A stretch of DNA of 64,000 bases from an uncultured Alphaproteobacteria bacterium. Lineage in GTDB: Bacteria > Pseudomonadota > Alphaproteobacteria > HIMB59 > GCA-002718135. Under the pieces are notes generated by a model. That model searched no databases and was not told the DNA's origin. It was given only the letters and a program-made list of their open reading frames with translations. The translations under genes were made by a program, and so were the position numbers. This document shows, piece after piece, positions 19,690 through 28,734 of this stretch. The stretch spans positions 24,961-88,960 of the forward strand of contig CACGJH010000008.1 in NCBI GenBank assembly GCA_902573325.1, in the 5' to 3' direction. Each line of letters begins with the position of its first letter. Within the stretch, counting starts at the first letter, position 1.

Positions 19690-20649
19690 TTAGTTTATTA
19701 CATCGTCATTTATATCTGGCAACTGTTTTTTAGTGCTTAATCTTCCTAATTTTTTCATCTTTTCTACTTTTTTAGTCAAACTTCCAGAACCATCTTTCAA
19801 TCTTTGTTTAGCTTCATCCATTTTAGATTTAGCTAAATCTATTGACTGATTAGCTTTTACAAACGACTCATATACACTGACTGTTTTATCATAAATATCT
19901 GATGCAGCTGATGCTATATCTTTTATTGTTTTAGATTGTTTATCAACCCGCCACATATTTTCTACAGCTTTAAGTAGAAAGGGTAAAGTTGATGGCCCAA
20001 CAATAATTATTTTATTGTTCCATGAATCTTCTATAAGTTTATTTGCCTCATTATATAAAGTAAGTAGCGCTGGTTCTATTGGAACAAACATTAAAACATT
20101 ATCAATTGTATTGATTCCATATATTTTTGAATAATTATCTTTACTCAAACTTCTAATAGAAGTTTTTGTTGAATCCAAAAATTTTTTCAAAAATATCTTC
20201 TTTTGTTGATTGTCATTTGTATTAGAATAATCATGCCAAGAATCTAAGGATACTTTTGAATCTATAATTATGTGTCTATTACCTGGCATATGAACAATTA
20301 CATCGGGTTTTTGTAAATTGCCATCTTCATCTCTAAAAGTTTTTTGAGTTGAGTACTCTTCTCCTTCTCTTAAACCAACACTATCTAAAATATTTTTAAG
20401 TACAAATTCTCCCCAAGGACCTTGTTGAAGCGCACCACCTCTAATTAATGTATTTTCAATTCTATCTTGAGCTAAATTAAAATTTTGTAAAGATTGCTGA
20501 ATTGATTGCATGTGATTTTTTAAGGAAGTAAGATCAGTATCATCTTTTATTTCAGAACTTTTTGGTTTGCGAAGAAAAAATAAAATTGCTAAAAAACCAA
20601 CTCCAGATAAAAAACCAATAATGAAAACAAATATAAGATTTTCAAACAT
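19690..20649 (-). CDS. rmuC: RmuC-type DNA recombination limiting protein
   Basis: Predicted to limit inversions between short inverted repeats through a nuclease-like domain. The 319-residue protein has an N-terminal membrane anchor (residues about 3-26), a short helical linker, and the RmuC core with GPWGEFVLKNILDSVGL, KPDVIVHMPGNRHIIIDSKV (a PD-(D/E)xK-like element) and MFVPIEPALLTLYNEA. It is shorter than E. coli RmuC because the coiled coil is reduced. I prefer the ATG at 20649; a GTG directly before it is possible. The start region is duplicated in tandem (see the repeat at 20641-20668). Confidence 0.88.
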   Translation of the reverse strand: MFENLIFVFIIGFLSGVGFLAILFFLRKPKSSEIKDDTDLTSLKNHMQSIQQSLQNFNLAQDRIENTLIRGGALQQGPWGEFVLKNILDSVGLREGEEYSTQKTFRDEDGNLQKPDVIVHMPGNRHIIIDSKVSLDSWHDYSNTNDNQQKKIFLKKFLDSTKTSIRSLSKDNYSKIYGINTIDNVLMFVPIEPALLTLYNEANKLIEDSWNNKIIIVGPSTLPFLLKAVENMWRVDKQSKTIKDIASAASDIYDKTVSVYESFVKANQSIDLAKSKMDEAKQRLKDGSGSLTKKVEKMKKLGRLSTKKQLPDINDDVIN

Positions 20650-20668
20650 CACAATTCAAACATCACAA
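20641..20668. repeat. 14-bp perfect tandem duplication over the rmuC start
   Basis: Two adjacent copies of TTCAAACATCACAA lie at 20641-20654 and 20655-20668. Read on the minus strand, the inner copy holds the rmuC ATG and the outer copy supplies a second, out-of-frame ATG that opens a four-codon mini-ORF (MFEL) ending in TGA, overlapping the true ATG as TGATG. It fills most of the gap between the YqaA-like gene and rmuC. Confidence 0.9.
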
Positions 20669-20669
20669 T

Positions 20670-21086
20670 TTAGATAAGATATAAATATATTATCAAATAT
20701 CTAGCAATTTTCCCAATAGATACAAATATTAAAAAAAAAGTAATATTATATTTTACTGTACCTGCTGCAAATGCGATTGGATCTCCAATAATAGGTACCC
20801 ATGAAAATAATAATGACCATTTTCCATACTTTTTGAAAATATCTGTAGCTTTCTGTAATAAGTATTGATTTACTGGAAACCAAGGTTTCTTAATAAGAAA
20901 ATTTACAAAGTAACCACATATCCAACTGATTAGAGATCCTAAAATATTACCTGCTGAAGCAAAAAATAATAATAAAAATGGATTATACTTATTAGATAAT
21001 AATAGTGCTGATAAATATGTCTCTGAAGCAAAAGGAAAAAAAGTACCTAAAGACAAACAAAAAATAAATAATGATGAATAGATCAA
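20670..21086 (-). CDS. YqaA/DedA-like small membrane protein
   Basis: 138-residue inner-membrane protein with four or five hydrophobic segments. FPFASETYLSALL near the N-terminus, GNILGSLISWICGY, the amphipathic FKKYGKWSLLFSWVPIIGDP and the GKIARYLIIYL tail match the YqaA branch of the DedA/SNARE-associated (VTT domain) superfamily, thought to affect lipid flipping or membrane homeostasis. No ATG is available; TTG at 21084-21086 is the best start. It is upstream of rmuC on the same strand. Confidence 0.82.
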   Translation of the reverse strand: MIYSSLFIFCLSLGTFFPFASETYLSALLLSNKYNPFLLLFFASAGNILGSLISWICGYFVNFLIKKPWFPVNQYLLQKATDIFKKYGKWSLLFSWVPIIGDPIAFAAGTVKYNITFFLIFVSIGKIARYLIIYLYLI

Positions 21087-21135
21087 AGTATTTCTTATTG
21101 TTAATTTATGTTATTGTGATGTTACTTATCAATTT

Positions 21136-22278
21136 ATGAACGATTTTCCAAAAGAAGAATTTATTTCCAGAATTGAAAAAATACAAATACATATTGAAAA
21201 AGAAAATATTGATGCTGTTATTATAACTTCACCGTCAAATTTTAGATATTTCACTGGACTTGATAGTAATTTTTGGGAAAGTCCTACAAGACCCTGGTAT
21301 TTAATTATTTCAAAAAAAAATCCAATTAAAGCTATAATACCATCTATTGGTATTACAGCTATGCAAAACACATTAGTCAATAATATCGAAACTTGGGAGT
21401 CTCCAAATCCGAAAGATGAAGGAATATCTTTATTGAAAAAAAACATCAAAAGTTTTCCTAAAAATTCAAATATTGGTTTTGAATTAGGAAATGAAACTTT
21501 TTTGCGAATGAGTATTAACGATTATCAGGATATTCAAAAAAATTTATCAGAATATAATTTTGTTGATGCTAGTAAAATACTTTGGAGTATAAGAAAAATA
21601 AAATCTGAAATAGAGATCAGTAATATTAAAGAAATTTGTTCTATTACAAGTAAGGTGTTTGATAATTTTCCTGAAAAAATTAATTTAGGAATGAGTGAAA
21701 AACAAATTACATCAATATTTAAAAAAGAATTAATTGAGGGTGGTGCAGATTATATTCAATATATGGCGTGTGCTTCGGGACTTAATGGTTATAATCAGAT
21801 TATCTGTAACCCAACAGAAAGGGTAACTAAAGATGGTGATATTCTAATTATTGATACCGGTGCAACTTTAAATGGTTATTTTTCAGATTTTGATAGAAAT
21901 TTTGGCTTTGGAAGAATTAACAAACAAGTTCTAGATGCATATAATAAATTGTGGGAAGCAACTGAGAGAACTTTAGAAATTATAAAACCTGGAACTAGTT
22001 GTTCAGAAATATATTCTAAATTATCTTATAGTTTAACAACTAACAACATATCAGTTGGAAGGATGGGTCATGGTTTAGGCTTACAACTGACTGAGCCGCC
22101 AAGTATTATGAAAAATGACAAAACATTACTTGAGGAAAATATGATTATAACTCTTGAGCCATCAATTGAAATGGACGAAAATAAAATATTAGTACAAGAA
22201 GAAAATTTATTGATAACTAAAGATTCCTATAAACTTTTAAGTACTAGAACTCCTGAAAATTTACCTATTATTAATTAG
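21136..22278 (+). CDS. M24 family metallopeptidase (Xaa-Pro peptidase / ectoine hydrolase-like)
   Basis: 380-residue two-domain protein: a creatinase-type N-terminal domain (FRYFTGLDSNFWESPTRPW) and a pita-bread catalytic domain. The dinuclear metal ligands are all visible: Asp in LIIDTGA and SDFDRNF, His in MGHGLG, Glu in ITLEPSI and Glu in VQEENLL. The FWESPTRPW N-terminal form is common in alphaproteobacterial Xaa-Pro peptidase-like proteins and ectoine hydrolases (DoeA), so the substrate may be a proline dipeptide or a cyclic amide. It converges on the peptide ABC importer operon, ending 1 bp before it, which favours a peptide substrate. Confidence 0.85.
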   Translation: MNDFPKEEFISRIEKIQIHIEKENIDAVIITSPSNFRYFTGLDSNFWESPTRPWYLIISKKNPIKAIIPSIGITAMQNTLVNNIETWESPNPKDEGISLLKKNIKSFPKNSNIGFELGNETFLRMSINDYQDIQKNLSEYNFVDASKILWSIRKIKSEIEISNIKEICSITSKVFDNFPEKINLGMSEKQITSIFKKELIEGGADYIQYMACASGLNGYNQIICNPTERVTKDGDILIIDTGATLNGYFSDFDRNFGFGRINKQVLDAYNKLWEATERTLEIIKPGTSCSEIYSKLSYSLTTNNISVGRMGHGLGLQLTEPPSIMKNDKTLLEENMIITLEPSIEMDENKILVQEENLLITKDSYKLLSTRTPENLPIIN

Positions 22279-23997
22279 TTAAATAATTGATTCAATTTTA
22301 GGCATAAGTCTAATTAATTCCTTTGTATATTCATGCTGAGGATTATTAAACAATTCCTCTGTATCTTTTGTTTCACAAACAGCACCATTTTTTAGTACAA
22401 TTATTCGGTTACACATTTGGCGAATTACAGGAAGATCATGGCTAATAAATAGCATAGTGAGATGAAGTTCATCTTGTATATCTTTTAATAAATTCAATAT
22501 TTGTGCTTGTATACTGACATCCAATGCAGAAGTTGGTTCATCACATATTAATAATCTTGGTCTTGTTGCCAAGGCACGAGCAATAGATATTCTCTGCCTT
22601 TGCCCTCCTGAGAATTCATGTGGGTATCGATCTAGAGATTGTCTGGTCATTCCAACAATATCTATTAGGTCGTAAACATTTTGTAAAAGATCATTATTGC
22701 TAATATTTTTTTGAAAAAATTTAATTGGTTCTGCAATAATATCCTTAACTTTGAAACGAGGATTTAGAGATGAGTAAGGATCTTGAAAAATCATTTGAAT
22801 TTGACCTCTACTATTATGAATTTGATATTTTTTTTTTGAATTATATAGAGGTTCATTATTATAAATTAAATTACCTTTATTAGGACTAATTAATCCAGTA
22901 ATAATTTTTGCAATAGTTGATTTACCTGAACCAGACTCTCCAACTAATCCAAGTGTCTCACCTTCGAATAATTCAAAAGATACATTGTCGACAGCTTTAA
23001 CTATTTTATCATTCGAACTTTTATTAGAAATAAATGAAAAACCACTACCTAAAGAATTATCATCAAAAACTTTTGTCATTTCCTCAAGTTTTAATAATTT
23101 TTGATTTTTATTTTCCCTTATGCCCCATGTTTTAATAATATTTTTAGTCAAATCCTTGGAACTAGATGTTATTTCCTTACCATCGGGGCTAATCAATTTA
23201 AATCTATCAATTTTCTTATTTGTTGGTGGCACTGAAATTACTAAGCTTCTTGCTTCTGTTGATTTTGGATTTGTTAATAATTCTTTAGTCTCACCTTGTT
23301 CAACAATATGTCCGTATCTCATGACAATAACTTTATCAGTCGTCTCTGCTATGACTCCCATATCATGGGTAATAATTATAACACCAAGATTTCTTTTCTT
23401 TGTAAGATCTTTAAGAAGTTCTAATATTTGATATTGAATACTTACATCTAAAGCTGTTGTTGGTTCATCTGCAATTATTAAGTCAGGTTCACAACTTATC
23501 GCTAAAGCTATCACAACTCTTTGACGCATACCGCCACTAAATTGGTGTGGATAGTCTTCAATTCTTTTTTCAGCGTTCTCTATTCCAACCTCTTTAAGTA
23601 GTTGAATTGATTTTTTAAGTGAATCTTGATAACTTAAATTCAAATGAGCCTGAATAGTTTCAATTAATTGATCTTTTATTTTAAATAGAGGGTTTAATGA
23701 AGTTTGAGGGTCTTGAAAGACAAATCCTATTTTTTTTCCTCTAATATTTTGAATTATTTCTTCATTACTTCTTAATTCAATATTGTCTATTTTTATTGAA
23801 CCATCTGTGATTTCACCTGGAGGATCAATCAAGTTAATTATCGCATTTGCAATTGTAGATTTTCCAGATCCAGACTCACCGACAATTCCTAATATTTCGC
23901 CTCTTTCTAAAGAAAATTCTACATTTTTGCTTGCAACAATAGTTTCCTTTCGTGTTGGATAACTTATGTTTAAATTTTTTACTTCTAAAAAACTCAT
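22279..23997 (-). CDS. Dipeptide/oligopeptide ABC transporter, fused double ATP-binding protein
   Basis: Energises peptide import. About 572 residues hold two complete ABC domains in one chain, corresponding to DppD and DppF. Walker A GESGSGKST occurs twice, with LSGQ-type signatures FSGGMRQRVVIALAI and FSGGQRQRISIARAL and Walker B regions ADEPTTALDVS and CDEPTSALDVS. Each half has the family's C-terminal NP-rich tail (LLTNPKS, LFNNPQHEY). The start ATG at 23997 forms an ATGA overlap with the stop of the upstream permease gene and begins MSFLEVKNLNISYP; a longer reading would add an unlikely 13 residues. Confidence 0.92.
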   Translation of the reverse strand: MSFLEVKNLNISYPTRKETIVASKNVEFSLERGEILGIVGESGSGKSTIANAIINLIDPPGEITDGSIKIDNIELRSNEEIIQNIRGKKIGFVFQDPQTSLNPLFKIKDQLIETIQAHLNLSYQDSLKKSIQLLKEVGIENAEKRIEDYPHQFSGGMRQRVVIALAISCEPDLIIADEPTTALDVSIQYQILELLKDLTKKRNLGVIIITHDMGVIAETTDKVIVMRYGHIVEQGETKELLTNPKSTEARSLVISVPPTNKKIDRFKLISPDGKEITSSSKDLTKNIIKTWGIRENKNQKLLKLEEMTKVFDDNSLGSGFSFISNKSSNDKIVKAVDNVSFELFEGETLGLVGESGSGKSTIAKIITGLISPNKGNLIYNNEPLYNSKKKYQIHNSRGQIQMIFQDPYSSLNPRFKVKDIIAEPIKFFQKNISNNDLLQNVYDLIDIVGMTRQSLDRYPHEFSGGQRQRISIARALATRPRLLICDEPTSALDVSIQAQILNLLKDIQDELHLTMLFISHDLPVIRQMCNRIIVLKNGAVCETKDTEELFNNPQHEYTKELIRLMPKIESII

Positions 23998-24917
23998 CTC
24001 TTTTTTAATTTTGGATTTAAAGCATCTCTCATCCAATCCCCTAATAAATTAATTGATAATGCTAAAACAATTAAGAAAATTGCTGGAAAAAAAGTAATCC
24101 ACCACTCTCCTGAAAACAAAAAATTATTTCCAAACCTTATTAGAGTCCCAAGAGAAGGTGTTGTTGGTGGAACGCCAACACCTAAAAAACTTAAGGTGGA
24201 CTCTGTAATAATTGCAAGTGCTAATCCGATTGTAGCAATTACTAATATAGGCCGAAGTATATTTGGTAAAATATGCTTAAACATAATTAATATATTTGAT
24301 AATCCAATAATTCTTGAAGCTGAGACATACTCTTTATTTTTTTCAACTAAGGTTGATGCTCTTGATACTCTTGCAAACTGAGGCCATTCTGAAATACCAA
24401 TGGCGAAAATCAAAACATAAATTGCCATTTCGTCATGCATTGATTGTGAGATAATTGCCCTTGCAATACCATCAACAAGTAAAGCCATTAAAATACTTGG
24501 AATAGTTAACTGCACATCTGTAAGGCGCATTACAATTATCTCATACCTACCACCAATATATCCAGCTGTTATTCCAAGAAAAACTCCAAGTATCATTGCA
24601 AAAATTATAGATGCAAAACCAACGATCAGTGAAATTCTTGAACCATAAATCATTGTTGAAAACATATCTCTTCCTTGCTGATCAGTTCCTAATATGAAGC
24701 TAAAACTTCCTCCCTCCGACCATACTGGTGGGGTAAAGGCATCCATTAAAGAAACTGATGCTGGATCAAAAGGATTATAAGGTGCAACTATCCCAGCAAA
24801 TACAGAACAAAAAAGTATAATAAAAAATATTGTTGAAGAAATTACTGCTAATTTAGAATTAAAGAAACTGTATCCAATATCAGTATCGTATATTTTATTG
24901 TACGTTTTAAGTAGCAT
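23994..24917 (-). CDS. Peptide ABC transporter permease (DppC-like)
   Basis: Inner-membrane permease of 307 residues with an N-terminal cytoplasmic tail, a first membrane segment near residues 28-48 and the OppC-type domain (NPFDPASVSLMDAF, then LGTDQQGRDMFSTMIYG, typical of DppC/OppC). The EAA coupling loop appears as VSASRIIGLSNILIMFKHILPNIL. It lies 1 bp after dppB and overlaps the ATPase gene by ATGA, so all are co-translated. Confidence 0.92.
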   Translation of the reverse strand: MLLKTYNKIYDTDIGYSFFNSKLAVISSTIFFIILFCSVFAGIVAPYNPFDPASVSLMDAFTPPVWSEGGSFSFILGTDQQGRDMFSTMIYGSRISLIVGFASIIFAMILGVFLGITAGYIGGRYEIIVMRLTDVQLTIPSILMALLVDGIARAIISQSMHDEMAIYVLIFAIGISEWPQFARVSRASTLVEKNKEYVSASRIIGLSNILIMFKHILPNILRPILVIATIGLALAIITESTLSFLGVGVPPTTPSLGTLIRFGNNFLFSGEWWITFFPAIFLIVLALSINLLGDWMRDALNPKLKKR

Positions 24918-24918
24918 T

Positions 24919-25896
24919 TTAACTACCCTCTTCCTTCAGCCTAATTCTAGGATCAATAAAATAGTATGTGATATCTACAATAAAATTTATCATAACAAAT
25001 ATAAAAGCTACCATAATCATGTATGCTGACATAATTGGAATATCGACAAAGTATACTGCTTTGATAAATAATGACCCCATGCCTGGCCATTGAAAAACTG
25101 TTTCTGTAATAATTGAAAAAGCAATTAACGTTCCAATGTTAATACCGGTAATAGTAATAACTGGAATTAATCCATTTTTTAGCGCATGCTTATAATTAAT
25201 AACACTCCTTTTTATACCTCTTGCTTTTGCAAATTTAATATAATCTGTTTGTAAAATTTCCATCATTTCAGCGCGGACTAATCTAATAACATAGGTCATT
25301 TGAAATAAACTTAACGTAACTGATGGGAGTATCAGTGCTTTTAAACCAGAAATAGTTAAAAATCCTGTGCTCCAAAAACCTAATTGTGTGACTTCACCTC
25401 TTCCAAAGGATGGAAGAACTCCTAAAATTACTGAAAACAAATAAATTAACATTATTCCTATAATGAATGTAGGTAATGAAACCCCTGCCAGAGAAATCAC
25501 AAGAATAATATTAGAAATAAAACTGTCTCTGTAAATACCAGTATATACACCCAAGATGACACCGCTGATGATTGCAATTAAAGCGGAGACGAAAACTAAT
25601 TCTAAAGTTGCAGGCATTCTTTCAGCAATTAAGTCTGAAACTTCTCTTTTTAATTGGTATGATATTCCAAAATCACCTTTAATTACATTTCCTATAAAAC
25701 GTGAAAATTGAACGTAAACAGGATCATTTAAACCCAATACTTCTCTAACCTCAGCACGTCTTTCATCTGAAGCATCTTCTCCAGTCATACTATTTACTGG
25801 ATCACCAACAAAATTAAATAAGGAAAATGAAACAAAGGCCACAACAATCATTACAAGAATAGATTGAAAGAGTCTTTTAAAGAAATAGCTAAACAT
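24919..25896 (-). CDS. Peptide ABC transporter permease (DppB-like)
   Basis: 325-residue inner-membrane permease with six predicted membrane segments. It opens with FFKRLFQSILVMIVVAFVSF, has the OppB/DppB linker LGLNDPVYVQFSRFIGNVIK followed by GDFGISYQ, and the EAA loop YIKFAKARGIKRSVINYKHA. A perfect hairpin (25904-25929) lies just upstream, between it and the binding protein gene. Confidence 0.92.
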   Translation of the reverse strand: MFSYFFKRLFQSILVMIVVAFVSFSLFNFVGDPVNSMTGEDASDERRAEVREVLGLNDPVYVQFSRFIGNVIKGDFGISYQLKREVSDLIAERMPATLELVFVSALIAIISGVILGVYTGIYRDSFISNIILVISLAGVSLPTFIIGIMLIYLFSVILGVLPSFGRGEVTQLGFWSTGFLTISGLKALILPSVTLSLFQMTYVIRLVRAEMMEILQTDYIKFAKARGIKRSVINYKHALKNGLIPVITITGINIGTLIAFSIITETVFQWPGMGSLFIKAVYFVDIPIMSAYMIMVAFIFVMINFIVDITYYFIDPRIRLKEEGS

Positions 25897-25903
25897 GGTT
25901 TAA

Positions 25904-25929
25904 TTTCTGGCCAGATTACTGGCCAGAAA
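25904..25929 (-). terminator. Intercistronic hairpin between binding protein and permease genes (attenuator or mRNA stabiliser)
   Basis: Perfect inverted repeat: arms TTTCTGGCCAG (25904-25914) and CTGGCCAGAAA (25919-25929), 11 bp stem, 4 nt loop, unusually GC-rich for this genome. On the minus strand it follows the dppA-like stop by 12 bp and precedes the dppB-like ATG by 7 bp. It has no clean downstream U-tract, so partial termination or 3'-end protection of the binding protein mRNA is more likely than a full terminator. It may also sequester the permease ribosome binding region. Confidence 0.8.
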
Positions 25930-25941
25930 ATATAAAAATTA

Positions 25942-27516
25942 TTAGTTTACGTTTGCAAATCTAAATAATGGCTCGTTGTTCATTCTAATTGGAACATCGA
26001 CATTACTTTTTGATGCTTGGTTGACAACTTGGTGATGTAAAGGAAGATATGTTACATCATCTTGAGTAATATCCCAAGCTTCAGCAATCATAGCATTTCT
26101 TTTATCTTGATCTGTTTCAACACCCATTGCCGCTACTAACTCATCAACTCTAGCATTACTGAAATTAACTTTATTCCAGCTACCAGCACTATCAAATAAG
26201 TACGAGTATACGTAATGACTATCAAAAGTTGGAACACCCCAACCTAACATGTACATGTCACTTGTCATACCGTTTGCGTCACCTTCTTTAACTTCTGAGA
26301 AGTGTTGACTTTTAGTTTTTGCATCAAGAGTTACATCAACTCCAATTTTAGCAAACATACCAATTGCAGCAACACAGATTGCTTCATCGTTTATGTAACG
26401 ATCATTTGGACAATCTAGTGTAACTTCAAATCCATCTGGATAACCAGCCTCTGCTAATAGTTTTTTTGATAGCTCTGGATCATAAGGTAATCTTTCATCA
26501 CGTGCAGCTGTATGACCATTTACACCAGGAGCAGTGATAATTCCTGCAGGAACACTTTGTCCTCTCATTACCTTATCCTTAATAGCTTCCATATCTAAAG
26601 CATGGTACATAGCTAAACGAACTCTTTTATCTGCAAAAGGATTTTTACCTTTGATATTAGATGAATTTAATTCAGCAGAACCTTGATCCATTCCAAAAAA
26701 TATTGTTCTATTTTGAGGAGTCATTTTTACACCATGTCCAGCAGAAGATTTGATTCTCTCAATATCTTGAACAGGAACAACGTTTGTGTAGTCAATTTCT
26801 CCAGATAGAAGTGCTGCAACTCTTGTTGCATCATTTGCAATAGGAAGTAATTCAATAGTATCTACATTGAAAGTACTATCATCACCCCACCAATCATTAT
26901 TTTTTTCAAAAACAGTTCTTACGTCCTGTTCTCTAAAAGTAATTTTGAAAGGTCCAGTTCCATTTGCATTAGAAGCGCAATAAGATGTTTCACCTGCATC
27001 CCAGTTGTATGAAACTTCACAACCATTTGCTTTTGCCCAATCTTCAGACATAACAAATATCTGAGTTAATTGATTTAAAAGAATTGGATTTGGTCCATCT
27101 GTTACAATCTGAACTGTGTGATCAGTTAATGCTGATGCTGATTTAATGCTTTTAATTAAATCTACCATATCAGATGGGGCAGTTTTTGCTCTATTGATAC
27201 TAAAAGCAATATCACTAGCTGTTAAATCTGATCCATCATGAAATTTTACACCCTTACGAATTGTAAATATCCAAGTGTCATCAGCAGTTGTTTTCCATGA
27301 TTCAGCAAGCTGAGGAAGTATTTCCATATTAATACCTGGAGTTACCAAACCTTCATATACTTGACGTGAAACCATGTGAGTTGGTCCTTCGTTTTGTGCA
27401 TGCGGATCAAGAGTTAAAGAGTCACCAGGCATTGACCATTTAATAGTGTTTGCAAATGCTGGTGAGAAAATACCCATGAAAAGCAAAGACAAAACAATGC
27501 TTAAAGTCTTTTTCAT
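25942..27516 (-). CDS. Dipeptide/oligopeptide ABC transporter substrate-binding protein
   Basis: Periplasmic SBP family 5 protein of 524 residues. The signal peptide MKKTLSIVLSLLFMGIFSPA ends at FANTIKW. The mature part has the family signature around LDPHAQNEGPTHMVSRQVYE, then WIFTIRKGVKFHDGSDLTA and FADKRVRLAMYHALD. ATG at 27516 is chosen because it starts the signal peptide and has a GGAGGAAA ribosome site a few bases upstream (27521-27528). It is the first gene of the importer operon. Peptides are the most likely ligands because of the fused DppDF-like ATPase and the nearby M24 peptidase; exact specificity is not readable. Confidence 0.92.
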   Translation of the reverse strand: MKKTLSIVLSLLFMGIFSPAFANTIKWSMPGDSLTLDPHAQNEGPTHMVSRQVYEGLVTPGINMEILPQLAESWKTTADDTWIFTIRKGVKFHDGSDLTASDIAFSINRAKTAPSDMVDLIKSIKSASALTDHTVQIVTDGPNPILLNQLTQIFVMSEDWAKANGCEVSYNWDAGETSYCASNANGTGPFKITFREQDVRTVFEKNNDWWGDDSTFNVDTIELLPIANDATRVAALLSGEIDYTNVVPVQDIERIKSSAGHGVKMTPQNRTIFFGMDQGSAELNSSNIKGKNPFADKRVRLAMYHALDMEAIKDKVMRGQSVPAGIITAPGVNGHTAARDERLPYDPELSKKLLAEAGYPDGFEVTLDCPNDRYINDEAICVAAIGMFAKIGVDVTLDAKTKSQHFSEVKEGDANGMTSDMYMLGWGVPTFDSHYVYSYLFDSAGSWNKVNFSNARVDELVAAMGVETDQDKRNAMIAEAWDITQDDVTYLPLHHQVVNQASKSNVDVPIRMNNEPLFRFANVN

Positions 27517-27576
27517 ATTATTTCCTCCATAGAAATTTGATGGTAGACCCATACAACTTCAATGGAAATATTCAAT

Positions 27577-27626
27577 ATTATTAGTATTAATAAGTGCTAT
27601 ATTTTGTCATAATTATTAGTATTAAT
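27577..27626. promoter_or_regulatory. 15-bp direct repeat in the divergent region between the dppA-like gene and nth
   Basis: ATTATTAGTATTAAT occurs twice, at 27577-27591 and 27612-27626, with a 35 bp period, within the 141 bp between two divergent genes. The spacing (a little over three helical turns) would suit a regulator bound at two sites or repeated promoter elements. No factor can be named, and the AT-rich sequence weakens the case. Confidence 0.4.
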
Positions 27627-27657
27627 TTAGACATACCCTTGGAGGAGGCTTGATATA

Positions 27658-28308
27658 GTGAAAAAAATAGAGAAGGCACAAGAGATCTCTAGAATACTAA
27701 ATCGTATATACAGAAAAGTACCTATTCCTCTTAACCACAAAAATAAATTTGAATTAGTTGTAGCTGTACTTCTTAGTGCTCAATGTACAGATGAAAGAGT
27801 TAATCAAGTTACGCCAATACTATTTAAAAAAGCTAACACAGCTATAAAAATGACAAAAGTGCCAAAAAAAACAATTTATAATATTATTCGCCCTTGTGGT
27901 TTGGCGCCTCAAAAATCAAAAGCAATTTTTGAACTATCAAGAATTCTTGTAAAAAAATTTAAAGGCAATGTTCCAGAAAGTTTTGAAGAATTAGAAAACT
28001 TGCCAGGTGTTGGTCACAAAACAGCCAGTGTTGTTATGTCTCAAGGATTTGGTCATCCAGCATTTCCAGTTGATACACACATTCATCGTTTAGCTCAACG
28101 TTGGGGTTTAACAAATGGTAAAAATGTTGTCCAAACAGAAAAAGATTTAAAATATCTTTTTCCAAAAAAATCTTGGAACAAACTTCATTTACAAATAATA
28201 TTTTATGGAAGAGAATTTTGTCAGGCAAGAAGTTGTTATGGTTTGGAGTGTGAAATATGCAAGGTTTGTAATCCAAAGAGAAAAACGCCTATAAAAACAA
28301 AAAAGTAG
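27658..28308 (+). CDS. nth: Endonuclease III (DNA glycosylase/AP lyase)
   Basis: Base excision repair enzyme that removes oxidised pyrimidines. 216 residues from a GTG start at 27658, which has a strong GGAGGAGG ribosome site at 27641-27648. The HhH motif LENLPGVGHKTASVVMS contains the catalytic Lys121, and FPVDTHIHRL contains Asp139, at the expected E. coli K120/D138 positions. The C-terminal iron-sulfur region has five cysteines at 188, 193, 198, 201 and 204, not the usual C-x6-C-x2-C-x5-C. It ends 3 bp from the convergent hemJ stop. Confidence 0.93.
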   Translation: MKKIEKAQEISRILNRIYRKVPIPLNHKNKFELVVAVLLSAQCTDERVNQVTPILFKKANTAIKMTKVPKKTIYNIIRPCGLAPQKSKAIFELSRILVKKFKGNVPESFEELENLPGVGHKTASVVMSQGFGHPAFPVDTHIHRLAQRWGLTNGKNVVQTEKDLKYLFPKKSWNKLHLQIIFYGREFCQARSCYGLECEICKVCNPKRKTPIKTKK

Positions 28309-28311
28309 TAA

Positions 28312-28731
28312 TTAAAAAGGCTGAAATACAACAAGTATAAGTATAAAAATCAATATTACTGCTGGCGCTTCATTTGTAATTCTAAAAAACTTAGTAGAGT
28401 ATTTGTTTTTATCATTTTTAAAATCATTAAGACATTTTAAACAAAAAAAATGATAGCCAGATAATAAAATTACAAATAAAATTTTTAAAAGCAACCAAGT
28501 ATCAATACCCACATAATGTGTAAGTGTAAAACCTGATATCCACGTCACTATAAAAGCTGGAAACATAATTATTCTGTACAATTTTCCTTCCATTAGTTTG
28601 AATGTTTCTGAGGTTTCTTTTGTGATTTCAGGATTAGCATGATTTACAAACAAACGTGGCAGATATAAAAGTCCAGCCATCCAAGCTATGATACTAAAAA
28701 TATGAATAACTTTTAGAGTATTAAATAACAT
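28312..28731 (-). CDS. hemJ: Protoporphyrinogen oxidase HemJ
   Basis: Membrane-bound enzyme that oxidises protoporphyrinogen IX to protoporphyrin IX. The 139-residue protein with four hydrophobic segments starts FNTLKVIHIFSIIAWMAGLL and contains LYLPRLFVNHA and FKLMEGKLYRIIMFPAFI, the conserved HemJ (UPF0093) core with its haem-linked His. It lies 3 bp downstream of hemF at the end of the haem operon, which makes the assignment firm even though the protein is short. No hemG or hemY is seen. Confidence 0.9.
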   Translation of the reverse strand: MLFNTLKVIHIFSIIAWMAGLLYLPRLFVNHANPEITKETSETFKLMEGKLYRIIMFPAFIVTWISGFTLTHYVGIDTWLLLKILFVILLSGYHFFCLKCLNDFKNDKNKYSTKFFRITNEAPAVILIFILILVVFQPF

Positions 28732-28734
28732 TAT

